Shown: in pieces, positions 5,985 through 14,154 of the stretch
Numbering within the stretch: position 1 is the first letter of the stretch
How the letters are laid out: each line of letters begins with the position of its first letter
Assembly: GCA_050287725.1 (NCBI GenBank)
Contig: JBNKCL010000075.1
Location: forward strand, 1-23,882
DNA from: CBFDBF01 sp050287725
GTDB taxonomy: Bacteria; Pseudomonadota; Gammaproteobacteria; Chromatiales; Chromatiaceae
DNA length: 23,882 bases
Direction of reading: 5' to 3'
The notes under the pieces: model-generated
What the model was told of the DNA's origin: nothing
Databases searched by the model: none
Seen by the model: the letters and a program-made list of their open reading frames with translations, nothing else
Translations under genes and position numbers: made by a program

Positions 5985-7652
5985 ATGGATAACCGGCGCC
6001 TTATTCTGTTTTTCGCCCTGGCACTCGTTTCGGTAATGCTTTGGCAGGCTTGGCAACGGGACTACGGGCAACCGGCCCAACAGACCGCGGGCGATCAAAT
6101 CGTGACCGATGAAACCGGAGCGGTCGTGCCCACCATCGCTTCCGATTCCGGCATTCCGTCCGCGCCGGTGCAACAAACCGAGGCAGGGAGTGCGGCGCCG
6201 GTGACCAGCCAGGCGCCGACCGGACAGATTATCAAGGTAGAGACCGATCTGTTGCGGCTCACAATCGATACCCGCGGCGGCACCGTGCGCGAGTTGTTCC
6301 TTAAGGACTATTCGGTATCCAGCAAGGATCAGGAAGACAAGTTTCAGCTGTTCAAGCCCGACACCCCGGATCTGTTCGTAGCGCAGACCGGCCTGATCGG
6401 CAAAGATCCGGCCAGCGCTCCCACCCATGAGGCCCTGTTCCAGGCGCCGCAGACGCAGTATCAGATGACGCCGGACCAGGAGAGCCTGGAGGTGAATCTG
6501 GTTTGGCAGGGAGCCGGCGGGGTGAAGGTGACCAAGCAGTTCGTTTTCCATCGCGGCAGTTACAAGATCGATGTAAACCAGTTGGTGGAGAACGGCTCCG
6601 CCCAACCCTGGTCCGGGCGTGCATACCGGCAACTTCTGCGCACCCCCCCGCCATCGGGCGAGAAACAGAGCTTCGTCTACACCTATACCGGCGGCGCGAT
6701 CTACAGTCCTGAGGACAAGTATCAGAAGATCAAATTCGAGAAGATGAGTGAAGAAGCGCTGAAGCGCGAAGTGACCGGCGGCTGGGTCGGGATGCTGCAA
6801 CACTATTTCTTCGCCGCCTGGGTCCCGCCGGCTCAGGAGCAGGATCATTTCTACAGCGCGGCGCTTTCCGGCGACCGCTATCAAATCGGTTGCTACTCTC
6901 CCCAGGTCCAGGTGGCGAGCGGCGCCAGCCATACCTTTTCCGGCAGTCTGGTGGTGGGGCCGAAGCTGCAAAATCAGCTGCGGGAGATCGCGCCCGGACT
7001 CGATCTGGTGGTGGATTACGGCTGGCTGACGGTGCTGGCGCAACCGATCTTCTGGCTGTTGGAGAAACTGCACGCGCTGTTCGGCAACTGGGGCTGGGCG
7101 ATCATCGTCCTTACCCTGCTGATCAAGCTCGCTTTCTTCAAGCTCTCGGAGACCAGTTACAAATCGATGGCCAACATGCGCCGCATGACCCCGCGCATGC
7201 AGGCCCTGAAAGAGCGTTTCGGGGATGACAAGGAGAAGCTCAATCAGGCGATGATGGATCTTTACCGCAAGGAGAAGATCAATCCGCTGGGCGGGTGTCT
7301 GCCGATCGTGATCCAGATCCCGGTGTTTATCGCCCTCTACTGGGTGCTGGCGGAAGCGGTGGAGCTGCGGCAGGCGCCGTTCATCTTCTGGATCACCGAT
7401 CTTTCGGTGAAAGATCCCTATTTTGTTCTGCCGGTGATCATGGGTGTCTCGATGTTCATTCAGCAGAAGCTGAATCCGACACCGCCCGATCCGATGCAGG
7501 CCAAGATCATGATGGCACTGCCGTTCGTGTTCGGTGTGTTCTTCGCCTTTTTCCCGTCCGGGCTGGTGCTCTACTGGGTGGTGAACAACATCCTCTCCAT
7601 CGCGCAGCAGTGGTATATCACCCGGAGTATGGAAAAGGCGGCCAGCCACTGA
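5985..7652 (+). CDS. yidC: Membrane protein insertase YidC
   Basis: YidC inserts and folds inner-membrane proteins, alone or with SecYEG. Subunit c of ATP synthase, encoded further along as atpE, is a classic substrate. The 555-residue product begins MDNRRLILFFALALVSVMLWQAW, the standard N-terminal membrane anchor. A large periplasmic domain follows to about residue 340. The conserved insertase core comes next, with WGWAIIVLTLLIKL, NPLGGCLPIVIQIPVFIALYWVL and the last segments around FPSGLVLYWVVNNILSIAQQW. I chose the ATG at 5985, with GGAA 7 bases upstream, over an in-frame TTG 12 bases earlier because the family begins MDN. The large periplasmic domain is typical of Gram-negative YidC. mnmE starts 14 bases downstream, suggesting co-transcription. 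Confidence 0.98.
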   Translation: MDNRRLILFFALALVSVMLWQAWQRDYGQPAQQTAGDQIVTDETGAVVPTIASDSGIPSAPVQQTEAGSAAPVTSQAPTGQIIKVETDLLRLTIDTRGGTVRELFLKDYSVSSKDQEDKFQLFKPDTPDLFVAQTGLIGKDPASAPTHEALFQAPQTQYQMTPDQESLEVNLVWQGAGGVKVTKQFVFHRGSYKIDVNQLVENGSAQPWSGRAYRQLLRTPPPSGEKQSFVYTYTGGAIYSPEDKYQKIKFEKMSEEALKREVTGGWVGMLQHYFFAAWVPPAQEQDHFYSAALSGDRYQIGCYSPQVQVASGASHTFSGSLVVGPKLQNQLREIAPGLDLVVDYGWLTVLAQPIFWLLEKLHALFGNWGWAIIVLTLLIKLAFFKLSETSYKSMANMRRMTPRMQALKERFGDDKEKLNQAMMDLYRKEKINPLGGCLPIVIQIPVFIALYWVLAEAVELRQAPFIFWITDLSVKDPYFVLPVIMGVSMFIQQKLNPTPPDPMQAKIMMALPFVFGVFFAFFPSGLVLYWVVNNILSIAQQWYITRSMEKAASH

Positions 7653-7665
7653 CGGGTGAGGCCCG

Positions 7666-9021
7666 TTGTCCCGGTTGCACACATCCACCACCATTGCCGC
7701 CATCGCCACCCCGCCCGGTCTGGGCGGTGTGGGGATCGTGCGGATCTCCGGCCCCGGCGTTCCCGCCGTCGCCCGCGCGGTGATCGGGCGTCTGCCCGCC
7801 CCCCGCCAAGCCGTTTTCGCCCGTTTCCTCTCGCACGAAGGCGAACCCATCGACGAGGGGATCGCGCTCTATTTTCCCGCCCCCCACTCCTTCACCGGCG
7901 AAGAGGTGCTGGAACTGCAGGGCCACGGCGGTCCGGTGGTGATGGACCTGTTGCTGAAGCGGGTGTTGGAGTTGGGCGCATGTATCGCGGCTCCCGGCGA
8001 GTTCAGCCGGCGCGCCTTTCTGAACGGCAAGCTGGACCTGGCCCAGGCGGAGGCGATCGCCGATCTGATCGAGAGCGGCACCGCCGCCGCCGCCCGGCTC
8101 GCGGTACGTTCGCTGGAAGGGGAGTTCTCCCGCCGGATTCATACCCTGGTGGAGCAGTTGATCCAGCTGCGCATCTATGTGGAGGCGGCCATCGATTTTC
8201 CGGAGGAGGAGATCGATTTTCTCTCGGAAGGAAAAGTAAGTGCTGACTTACGGCTGATCCAGGAACAGTTGGGCGCGACCGAGGCGAGCGCCCGCACCGG
8301 ACGGCTGCTGCGGGACGGTCTGAATCTGGTGATCGCCGGGCCGCCCAATGCCGGTAAGTCGAGTCTGATGAACGCCTTGGCGGGCTGGGAGGCGGCCATC
8401 GTCACCGAGATTCCCGGCACCACCCGGGACCTGTTGCGGGAGCGCATCCAGATCGACGGCCTGCCGCTGCATCTGATCGACACCGCCGGGCTGCGCGAAA
8501 GCGAGGATCGGGTGGAGCAGGAGGGGGTGCGGCGCGCCCGGGAGGAGATGGCGCGGGCGGACCGGATCCTCTGGGTGTTCGACGACCGTGCCGACCCGGC
8601 GCATGACGGATTCGAGCGCGCCACCCTGCCGGAGGGGGTCCCGGTGATCTTCTTGCGCAACAAGATCGATCTCACCGGAAGCGCTGCGGGGTTGCGGCAA
8701 ACCGACGAAGAGACGGAGATCGCCCTCTCCATCCACACCGGGGAGGGGCTGGCGGCGCTGCGGGAGCATCTCAAACAGTGCGTGGGCTATAGGGGTGAAC
8801 AGGAGGGAGAGTTCCTGGCCCGGCGCCGCCATCTGGATGCCCTGCGGCGGGCGGCGCAGTGCCTGGCCCGGGGCCGCGAGCTGTTGGAGAAGACCGGTTC
8901 CGGAGAACTGCTGGCGGAGGAGCTGCGCCTGGCGCAGCAGCATCTGGGAGAGATCACCGGCGAATTCGGCATGGACGACCTGCTGGGCCGCATCTTCGAC
9001 AGCTTCTGCATCGGTAAATAA
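7666..9021 (+). CDS. mnmE: tRNA uridine-5-carboxymethylaminomethyl modification GTPase MnmE
   Basis: MnmE works with MnmG to place a carboxymethylaminomethyl or aminomethyl group on C5 of the wobble uridine of certain tRNAs, using GTP and a folate one-carbon unit. The 451 residues show the N-terminal folate-binding domain (IAAIATPPGLGGVGIVRISGP), a helical domain and an inserted G domain. The G domain has Walker A GPPNAGKS (225-232), G3 DTAG (272-275) and G4 NKID (332-335). The protein ends in the invariant CIGK whose Cys is needed for activity. The start is TTG at 7666: an in-frame TGA lies 9 bases upstream and GGTGAGG precedes the codon at a good distance. TTG at 7675 is a less likely alternative. 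The older name is trmE. Confidence 0.97.
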   Translation: MSRLHTSTTIAAIATPPGLGGVGIVRISGPGVPAVARAVIGRLPAPRQAVFARFLSHEGEPIDEGIALYFPAPHSFTGEEVLELQGHGGPVVMDLLLKRVLELGACIAAPGEFSRRAFLNGKLDLAQAEAIADLIESGTAAAARLAVRSLEGEFSRRIHTLVEQLIQLRIYVEAAIDFPEEEIDFLSEGKVSADLRLIQEQLGATEASARTGRLLRDGLNLVIAGPPNAGKSSLMNALAGWEAAIVTEIPGTTRDLLRERIQIDGLPLHLIDTAGLRESEDRVEQEGVRRAREEMARADRILWVFDDRADPAHDGFERATLPEGVPVIFLRNKIDLTGSAAGLRQTDEETEIALSIHTGEGLAALREHLKQCVGYRGEQEGEFLARRRHLDALRRAAQCLARGRELLEKTGSGELLAEELRLAQQHLGEITGEFGMDDLLGRIFDSFCIGK

Positions 9022-9266
9022 CTTAGCAACCCCGGTTTGGCCGAAGTGTCGATCGTGGGCTTGAACCCCTGATTCTCGTTATGGTGCCAAACACGCAGTG
9101 AGGCCAAACGCTTTGCTTGGCGACCTTTGCGTCTTGGCGAGAGTATAAGTGCCCCTTTTCCCGGTTCGACGGACCGAGGGTGACTTCTGTTTGCGGTAGA
9201 ATAGCCGGCCGGTCTACGGGCCGGCGGCGCAAGCCGTTCCGAAATTGCAAGCGAGCGACCGTGGCG
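9022..9266 (+). promoter_or_regulatory. mnmE-mnmG spacer with short direct repeat, hairpin and possible promoter
   Basis: This 245-base gap separates two genes whose products form one enzyme. It contains an 8-base direct repeat CTTGGCGA (9116-9123 and 9133-9140), a possible -10 TAGAAT (9197-9202) without a clear -35, and directly after it a GC-rich hairpin: GCCGGCC (9204-9210) with GGCCGGC (9219-9225) and an 8-base loop. If the -10 is used, the hairpin would lie at the 5' end of the mnmG mRNA. The reading frame upstream of mnmG is open back to about 9117, but that stretch shows no conserved protein sequence. It most likely holds a separate mnmG promoter. Confidence 0.35.
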
Positions 9267-11144
9267 ATGGATTTTGGCGACAGCTATGAAGTGATCGTGG
9301 TGGGCGGGGGCCATGCCGGTACCGAGGCGGCCCTGGCCGCCGCGCGCATGGGCGCCCGCACTCTGCTGCTCAGCCACAACATCGAGACCCTCGGGCAGAT
9401 GAGCTGCAACCCGGCCATCGGCGGCATCGGCAAAGGCCACCTGGTGAAAGAGGTGGACGCCCTGGGCGGGCTGATGGCCCAAGCGGCGGATCGCGCCGGC
9501 ATCCATTTTCGGATCCTGAATTCCCGCAAAGGCCCGGCGGTGCGCGCCACCCGCGCCCAGGCGGATCGCATCCTCTACAAGGCGGCGGTGCGCAATGCGT
9601 TGGAGAACCAGCCGAACCTGGACCTGTTTCAGCAGGCGGTGGATGACCTCATAGTGGAGGGAGACCGGGTGACGGGGGTGGTCACCAAGATGGGACTGCG
9701 TTTCCGGGCGTCAGCGGTGGTACTCACCGTCGGCACCTTTCTCGGCGGCCGCATCCATATCGGCCTCAAGAATTACGAAGGGGGGCGGGCCGGTGACCCC
9801 CCGGCCAACGCCCTGGCGGCGCGCCTGCGGGAACTGCCGTTCCGGGTGGCGCGCCTGAAGACCGGCACCCCGCCGCGCATCGACCGCCGGTCCATCGATT
9901 ATGCACAGCTTCAGGAACAACCGGGAGACGTCCCGGTGCCGGTGTTCTCGTTTCTGGGCCGGGCGGAGGAACACCCCCGGCAGGTGAGCTGCCACATCAC
10001 CCACACCAACGAACGGACCCACGAGATCATCCGCGGCGGGCTGGCGCGCTCCCCGATGTATACCGGCGTGATCGAGGGGGTCGGGCCGCGTTATTGCCCC
10101 TCCATCGAGGACAAGGTGGTGCGGTTCGCGGAGCGCCCCTCGCACCAGATCTTCATCGAGCCGGAGGGGCTGACCAGCGGCGAGGTCTACCCCAACGGCA
10201 TCTCCACCTCGTTGCCGTTCGACGTGCAGTGGGAGCTGGTCCGCTCCATGCGCGGCTTCGAACAGGCGCGCATCACCCGGCCGGGCTACGCCATCGAGTA
10301 CGATTTCTTCGATCCGCGCGACCTGCGACCCACCCTCGAGACCCGGGCGGTGGCGGGGCTGTTCTTCGCCGGACAGATCAACGGCACCACCGGTTATGAG
10401 GAGGCCGCGGCCCAGGGATTGCTGGCCGGGTTGAATGCGGTGCGGAGGGTGCGGGAGCAGGAGCCGTGGCATCCGCGCCGGGACGAGGCCTATCTCGGGG
10501 TGCTGGTGGACGACCTCATCACCCGCGGGACCCAGGAGCCCTATCGCATGTTCACCTCCCGCGCCGAATATCGGTTGCTGCTGCGGGAGGACAACGCCGA
10601 TCTGCGTCTTACCGAGACCGGCCGGCGGCTGGGATTGGTGCCGGATGAGCGCTGGCGTGTCTTCGAGCAGAAACGGGAGGCGCTGGAACAGGAACGGCAG
10701 CGACTGCGCGATCTCTGGATTCGGCCCGACACCCCGGCGGCGCAACAGGCGACCGCCGAGACCGGCAGCCCGATCACCCGGGAAGTACGGGCGCTGGAAC
10801 TGCTGGCCCGCCCGGAGGTGAATTACCGCACGCTGCAACAGTTGCCCGGGGTCGGTCCGGGGGTTGCGGATCCGCAGGTGGCGGAACAGCTGGAGATCCA
10901 GGTGCGATACGCCGGTTACATCGAGCGCCAGCAACTGGAGATCGAGCGCCAGCGTGCCAATGAGGCGTTGCGGCTGCCGGAGGATCTCGATTACGAGAAG
11001 GTGCGCGGGCTCTCCAACGAGGTGCGGGAGAAACTGATCCGGAGCCGGCCCGCAACCGTCGGTCAGGCCGGGCGCATCCCGGGGGTGACGCCGGCATCCA
11101 TCTCGCTGTTGTTGATTCATCTGAAACGGGGCTCGGCGCCATGA
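9267..11144 (+). CDS. mnmG: tRNA uridine-5-carboxymethylaminomethyl modification enzyme MnmG
   Basis: MnmG is the FAD and NADH-dependent partner of MnmE in wobble-uridine modification. The 625-residue product (E. coli 629) starts MDFGDSYEVIVVGGGHAGTE, with the FAD-binding glycine motif at about residues 11-20. It contains the family signatures SCNPAIGGIGKGHLVKEVDA and GPAVRATRAQADR, as well as GQINGTTGYEEAAAQGL. The C-terminal helical domain binds MnmE and tRNA. I chose the ATG at 9267. The open frame extends about 150 bases further, but the added sequence is unlike the family; GTG at 9261 is a near-equal alternative. The stop overlaps the rsmG start as ATGA, so the two are translationally coupled. 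The older name is gidA. Confidence 0.97.
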   Translation: MDFGDSYEVIVVGGGHAGTEAALAAARMGARTLLLSHNIETLGQMSCNPAIGGIGKGHLVKEVDALGGLMAQAADRAGIHFRILNSRKGPAVRATRAQADRILYKAAVRNALENQPNLDLFQQAVDDLIVEGDRVTGVVTKMGLRFRASAVVLTVGTFLGGRIHIGLKNYEGGRAGDPPANALAARLRELPFRVARLKTGTPPRIDRRSIDYAQLQEQPGDVPVPVFSFLGRAEEHPRQVSCHITHTNERTHEIIRGGLARSPMYTGVIEGVGPRYCPSIEDKVVRFAERPSHQIFIEPEGLTSGEVYPNGISTSLPFDVQWELVRSMRGFEQARITRPGYAIEYDFFDPRDLRPTLETRAVAGLFFAGQINGTTGYEEAAAQGLLAGLNAVRRVREQEPWHPRRDEAYLGVLVDDLITRGTQEPYRMFTSRAEYRLLLREDNADLRLTETGRRLGLVPDERWRVFEQKREALEQERQRLRDLWIRPDTPAAQQATAETGSPITREVRALELLARPEVNYRTLQQLPGVGPGVADPQVAEQLEIQVRYAGYIERQQLEIERQRANEALRLPEDLDYEKVRGLSNEVREKLIRSRPATVGQAGRIPGVTPASISLLLIHLKRGSAP

Positions 11145-11785
11145 GTAAACCATCGGTTGGCGAGCAATGGCCGCAGCAGTTGCAACAGGGGCTGGCGGCT
11201 TTGGATCTGGAGTTGGCGCCGGAACAGCAGCGGAGACTGTGCGACTACCTGGCGCTGCTGCAGAAGTGGAACCGCGCCTACAATCTCACCGCCGTGCGCG
11301 ATCCCGCGGAACTGGTGCCGCGGCACCTGCTGGATTCGCTGGCGGTGTTGCCGTTCCTGCAGGGGGCGCGGGTGCTGGATGTGGGGACCGGCGCCGGCCT
11401 GCCCGGGATTCCGCTGGCGGTCGCCCGTCCGGATGTCGCATTCACCCTGTTGGACTCCAACGGTAAGAAGATCCGTTTCGTACAGCAGGCGAAGTTGGAG
11501 TTGGGATTAGAAAATGTGGAAGTGACGCAGGCGCGGGCGGAGGCGTACCGGCCGGAGCATCGTTACCCGACGGTGGTGGCGCGCGCCTTCGCCGCATTGC
11601 CGCAGATCTGGGGTTGGGTCTCCCATCTGCTCGAGCCGGGCGGTCTGCTGCTGGCGATGAAGGGCTTGGTACCGGAGGCGGAGGTCGCCGAACTTACGGA
11701 GCAGGGTGTGACGGTGGAGATCCGACCGCTGGCGGTGCCGGGGATCGAGGGACAACGCCACGCGCTTCTCTGCCGCCGGGGTTGA
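11141..11785 (+). CDS. rsmG: 16S rRNA (guanine-527-N7) methyltransferase RsmG
   Basis: RsmG uses S-adenosylmethionine to methylate N7 of G527 in 16S rRNA; its loss in other bacteria gives low-level streptomycin resistance. The 214 residues show a Rossmann methyltransferase core with the SAM motif VLDVGTGAGLPG (about 78-89) and the preceding LQKWNRAYNLTAVRDP and HLLDSLAVLPFL, all typical. The ATG at 11141 overlaps the mnmG stop (ATGA). In many gammaproteobacteria parA follows directly, but here 3.4 kb of other genes intervene. The older name is gidB. Confidence 0.97.
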   Translation: MSKPSVGEQWPQQLQQGLAALDLELAPEQQRRLCDYLALLQKWNRAYNLTAVRDPAELVPRHLLDSLAVLPFLQGARVLDVGTGAGLPGIPLAVARPDVAFTLLDSNGKKIRFVQQAKLELGLENVEVTQARAEAYRPEHRYPTVVARAFAALPQIWGWVSHLLEPGGLLLAMKGLVPEAEVAELTEQGVTVEIRPLAVPGIEGQRHALLCRRG

Positions 11786-11896
11786 TCCGGCCGGCGGCTT
11801 GTCAAAACCGGGGGGCCGGTGTAGAAACGGGGCTCCATTCACATCGCCGGAACGGACCGGCGGTATCCGAACAGAACTGATCACAGGGGTTTTCGC

Positions 11897-12211
11897 ATGT
11901 CCGAGTTTGAGAATGTCACGATTGTGAAAGAGGCGAACGTCTATTTCGACGGCCAGGTAACCAGCCGCACCATCCGGTTCGCCGACGGCGCGGTAAAGAC
12001 CCTCGGTTTCATGCTTCCCGGTGAGTATGAGTTTGGCACCGGCGCCCCGGAGTTGATGGAGATCCTGTCGGGCAAGCTGGAGGTGCAACTGCCGGGCGCC
12101 CAGGAGTGGCGGCAGGTGGCCGGCGGCGATTCGTTCGAGGTGCCCGGCTCCTCCCGGTTTGCAATCAAGATTCTTTCCCCCACCGATTACTGTTGCTCCT
12201 TCCTGGAATGA
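11897..12211 (+). CDS. ppnP: Pyrimidine/purine nucleoside phosphorylase (YaiE/PpnP family)
   Basis: PpnP is a small cupin-fold enzyme that splits several nucleosides with phosphate into the base and ribose-1-phosphate. The 104 residues match the family over nearly all their length: NVYFDGQVTSRTIRF, then LPGEYEFGTGAPELMEILSGKLEVQLP, FEVPGSSRFAIKI and a C-terminal SFLE. E. coli YaiE is about 94 residues with the same order of motifs. The ATG at 11897 has AGGGG upstream. Its stop overlaps the next start as ATGA, so it is coupled to the Sel1-repeat lipoprotein gene. The 111-base gap after rsmG holds only an imperfect GC-rich inverted repeat (11787-11792 with 11814-11819). The position in the gid-par interval is unusual. 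Confidence 0.93.
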   Translation: MSEFENVTIVKEANVYFDGQVTSRTIRFADGAVKTLGFMLPGEYEFGTGAPELMEILSGKLEVQLPGAQEWRQVAGGDSFEVPGSSRFAIKILSPTDYCCSFLE

Positions 12212-12768
12212 GCAACCGCCGCAGGGTGATTTCACGGAACTGTTTCCTGGCCGCCGCGCCGCTGGCGCTGCTGCTCTCCGGGTGTGTGACCCCCCTGCAG
12301 CCGGAGCGGGAGGATCCCACCGAGGAGGCGCTGATCCGGCTGGCCGGCAACGACAACGCCGTCGCCCAGCACCGGCTCTGCTACATGTACTCCTACGGCA
12401 AGGGGGTGGCGCGGGATTACGAAAAGGCGCTGTTGTGGTGTGAGCTGGCGGCCCAAAAAGGGGACCCCAGTTCCCAAACCCTCTACGCCGAGAAGTTCTA
12501 TCACGGCCAGGGGACGGTGCAGGACCCTGCGGCGGCATTGGCGTGGTATCGGAAGGCGGCGGAGCAGGGCCACAGTTACGCCCAGTTCATGTTGGCCACC
12601 CTCTACCTGCGGGGATTGGGAACGGAGGCCGACCCCGAACAGGCACGCTACTGGCTCAAACGCTCGGCGGAGGGCGGGTATGAACCGGCGGCGGAACTGT
12701 TGCAGAAGCTCGACCGGGAATCCCCCGATCCCGGCGCGCCGCAAGGACCGCCGACCCCGCCCTCCTGA
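12208..12768 (+). CDS. Sel1-repeat lipoprotein
   Basis: This is a predicted exported lipoprotein of 186 residues. A basic start (MSNRRRVISRN) is followed by a hydrophobic stretch and the lipobox LSGC, with Cys26 as the lipidation site. The residue after Cys is Val, which suggests the outer membrane. Three Sel1-like repeats follow, at about 50-86, 87-122 and 123-158, each with the pattern of a GxG turn and then A-x-x-W-x-x-x-A-A-x-x-G. A Pro-rich tail ends the protein. Sel1 repeats are protein-interaction scaffolds, so the role is likely assembly or regulation in the periplasm; the partner is unknown. The start at 12208 overlaps the ppnP stop. An open frame runs about 100 bases further upstream, but only this start gives a proper signal peptide. 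Confidence 0.85.
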   Translation: MSNRRRVISRNCFLAAAPLALLLSGCVTPLQPEREDPTEEALIRLAGNDNAVAQHRLCYMYSYGKGVARDYEKALLWCELAAQKGDPSSQTLYAEKFYHGQGTVQDPAAALAWYRKAAEQGHSYAQFMLATLYLRGLGTEADPEQARYWLKRSAEGGYEPAAELLQKLDRESPDPGAPQGPPTPPS

Positions 12769-12940
12769 AATCCTCTTCCCGGTGCGCGCGCAGAGACCGG
12801 AACACCGCATCCCGGTAAGGCGGCGCGATTGTGCAATACTCTGAAGAGCGGCATCCCATCGAAATTTCCCTCGGCCGGGAAAGGGTGAAGGCGGGCAGAG
12901 ATCCGCCACGTCCCACAGAAACAATCAAAAGGAGGCAATC
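12769..12940 (+). promoter_or_regulatory. leader of the secretin-like gene with two small hairpins
   Basis: This 172-base gap holds two short perfect stems: TTTCCC (12865-12870) with GGGAAA (12877-12882), and GGCGG (12890-12894) with CCGCC (12903-12907). A very strong ribosome-binding site, AAGGAGG, stands just before the ATG at 12941. AATACT at 12835-12840 could be a -10, but I see no matching -35. The strong ribosome-binding site suggests the downstream protein is made in quantity. Confidence 0.35.
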
Positions 12941-14074
12941 ATGAATATTCGCAACGCCCCTATCGCTGTTCTTTTCGGAGTGGGCGGTCTGCTGTTGCTG
13001 GGCGCAGGTGTGGCGGCGGCGGGCCCGCAGCAGCAGGTGATGATCCAGTCCCGATTCGTGGAGGTCAGCGATCACTTCAGCAAAGAGTTGGGCGTCGGTT
13101 TCAGCGGCATGAACGGCTGTCAGAGCCAGGGCGATCTGCAACGTGTTTCTTTAGGCGAGGTACCGAGTTTTGCCGAGAGCGCCGGGACCTCTCTCGGCAG
13201 CAATATGCTCGGTTCCATGATGGGCGGCGGGATGTCCGTAGGCATGGGCGGTGGCGGTGCCCCCGGCGGACTCGGTGGAACCGCCGATCCGCTCGGTAAC
13301 GTTCCGGACAGCCCGCATCTCTCCAAGAACCCCTTTACTCACTCACTGTCCCCCGGCTTTCCGTTTTCCGACGGTACGCAGATTCAATTGCAGTTGGAGC
13401 CTTCGCTGTATCAGGCGGGACCGAAGGTGGATGCGGGCAATCTGTTCGGCGGGGCGACTTCTGCGCCTTCCGCTACAGTGGCGGGGACCCAGTTCGGGAT
13501 TCGGATCAACCAGCCCGCGGTCAAAAACATGAATTTCACCATTGCCGACGCCTTTTTAGTCGGGCCGGATTGTAAACGGCACGAGCCCGCCGGACGGCTG
13601 GTGTTCAAGGTTTATCAACAGTCCACCTTCACCTGGAGCGTCGAATATTGGCGCTGGCGAGACGAAGTGCTGCAGGAACATTGGTTGAAAACCGGCTCCC
13701 GGTCGTGGATGAACGAAATCGGCAGCGGCGCCCTGCCGCTCTGGATCGGGGTGCGGTTCGACGGCGTGACCCCCGAGATGTTGTCGCAGGGGGGCTGGAG
13801 TCTCGTTACCGGTTGGACCTATGAATCCGGCGGACAAATCATGCTTCAGCCGCGGGTATTCGATCTGCTTCCCGATACCACCCAGGTTCGAATGAAAAAC
13901 GGTCAGACGGTGGCGCTGGGTGGACTTCAGGCAGGTGAGAAACAGACGCCGCAGGGAAAGGTGCCGATGCTGGGCGACATCCCCTTCGTGGGGCAGCTGT
14001 TCCGGCAGAAAGAGGAGAAGCCGGGCCGGGATCTGTTGATGATGGTTACGCCGCGGGTGATCAACGACTATTGA
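12941..14074 (+). CDS. Exported secretin-like protein with an atypical middle region
   Basis: This is a 377-residue exported protein. The first 27 or so residues form a signal peptide (hydrophobic run ending GVAAAG). Both ends resemble the secretin C-domain. Near the N-terminus is QVMIQSRFVEVSDHFSKELGV (about 32-52), like the opening strand of the PilQ/GspD domain. Near the C-terminus is GQTVALGGL (321-329), VPMLGDIPFVGQLF (341-354), then LLMMVTPRVI (365-374), the secretin signature. Between them the expected gate sequence is not recognisable. Instead there is a Gly/Met-rich stretch (about 84-113) and a Trp-rich segment (about 227-293). Two cysteines, 60 and 211, could form a disulfide. Full secretins are usually 400-700 residues with N-terminal ring domains, absent here. 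No pilus or type II secretion gene is adjacent. Secretin homology is clear; channel function is doubtful. Confidence 0.75.
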   Translation: MNIRNAPIAVLFGVGGLLLLGAGVAAAGPQQQVMIQSRFVEVSDHFSKELGVGFSGMNGCQSQGDLQRVSLGEVPSFAESAGTSLGSNMLGSMMGGGMSVGMGGGGAPGGLGGTADPLGNVPDSPHLSKNPFTHSLSPGFPFSDGTQIQLQLEPSLYQAGPKVDAGNLFGGATSAPSATVAGTQFGIRINQPAVKNMNFTIADAFLVGPDCKRHEPAGRLVFKVYQQSTFTWSVEYWRWRDEVLQEHWLKTGSRSWMNEIGSGALPLWIGVRFDGVTPEMLSQGGWSLVTGWTYESGGQIMLQPRVFDLLPDTTQVRMKNGQTVALGGLQAGEKQTPQGKVPMLGDIPFVGQLFRQKEEKPGRDLLMMVTPRVINDY

Positions 14075-14094
14075 AAACCGGTCTTGGGAAATGC

Positions 14095-14122
14095 TTGTTC
14101 TGTCATTGGGCGCGGGTATATC
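14095..14122 (+). promoter_or_regulatory. candidate sigma70 promoter for the lipoprotein gene
   Basis: TTGTTC (14095-14100), a 16-base spacer and TATATC (14117-14122) lie 33 bases before the ATG at 14155, in the gap after the secretin-like gene. The fit is moderate. Confidence 0.4.
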
Positions 14123-14154
14123 CTGATCCCCGGTTAAGGTCAGGAGGGAAGGCC

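Noticed and set aside
5964..7850. Long minus-strand open frame of 628 codons opposite yidC
   Set aside because: It is antisense to the well-supported yidC, rich in His, Arg, Gln and Pro, with no recognisable motif; it is a by-product of GC-rich third positions in yidC.
9117..9266. N-terminal extension of mnmG by about 50 residues
   Set aside because: The frame is open, but the extra sequence has no similarity to MnmG, which begins just before the FAD-binding motif.
9711..11153. Minus-strand open frame of 480 codons opposite mnmG
   Set aside because: It is a shadow of mnmG with low-complexity composition and no family signature.
11507..12538. Minus-strand open frame of 343 codons across rsmG, ppnP and the Sel1 gene
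   Set aside because: It crosses three supported plus-strand genes, is Arg/Pro-rich and lacks any known motif or ribosome-binding site.
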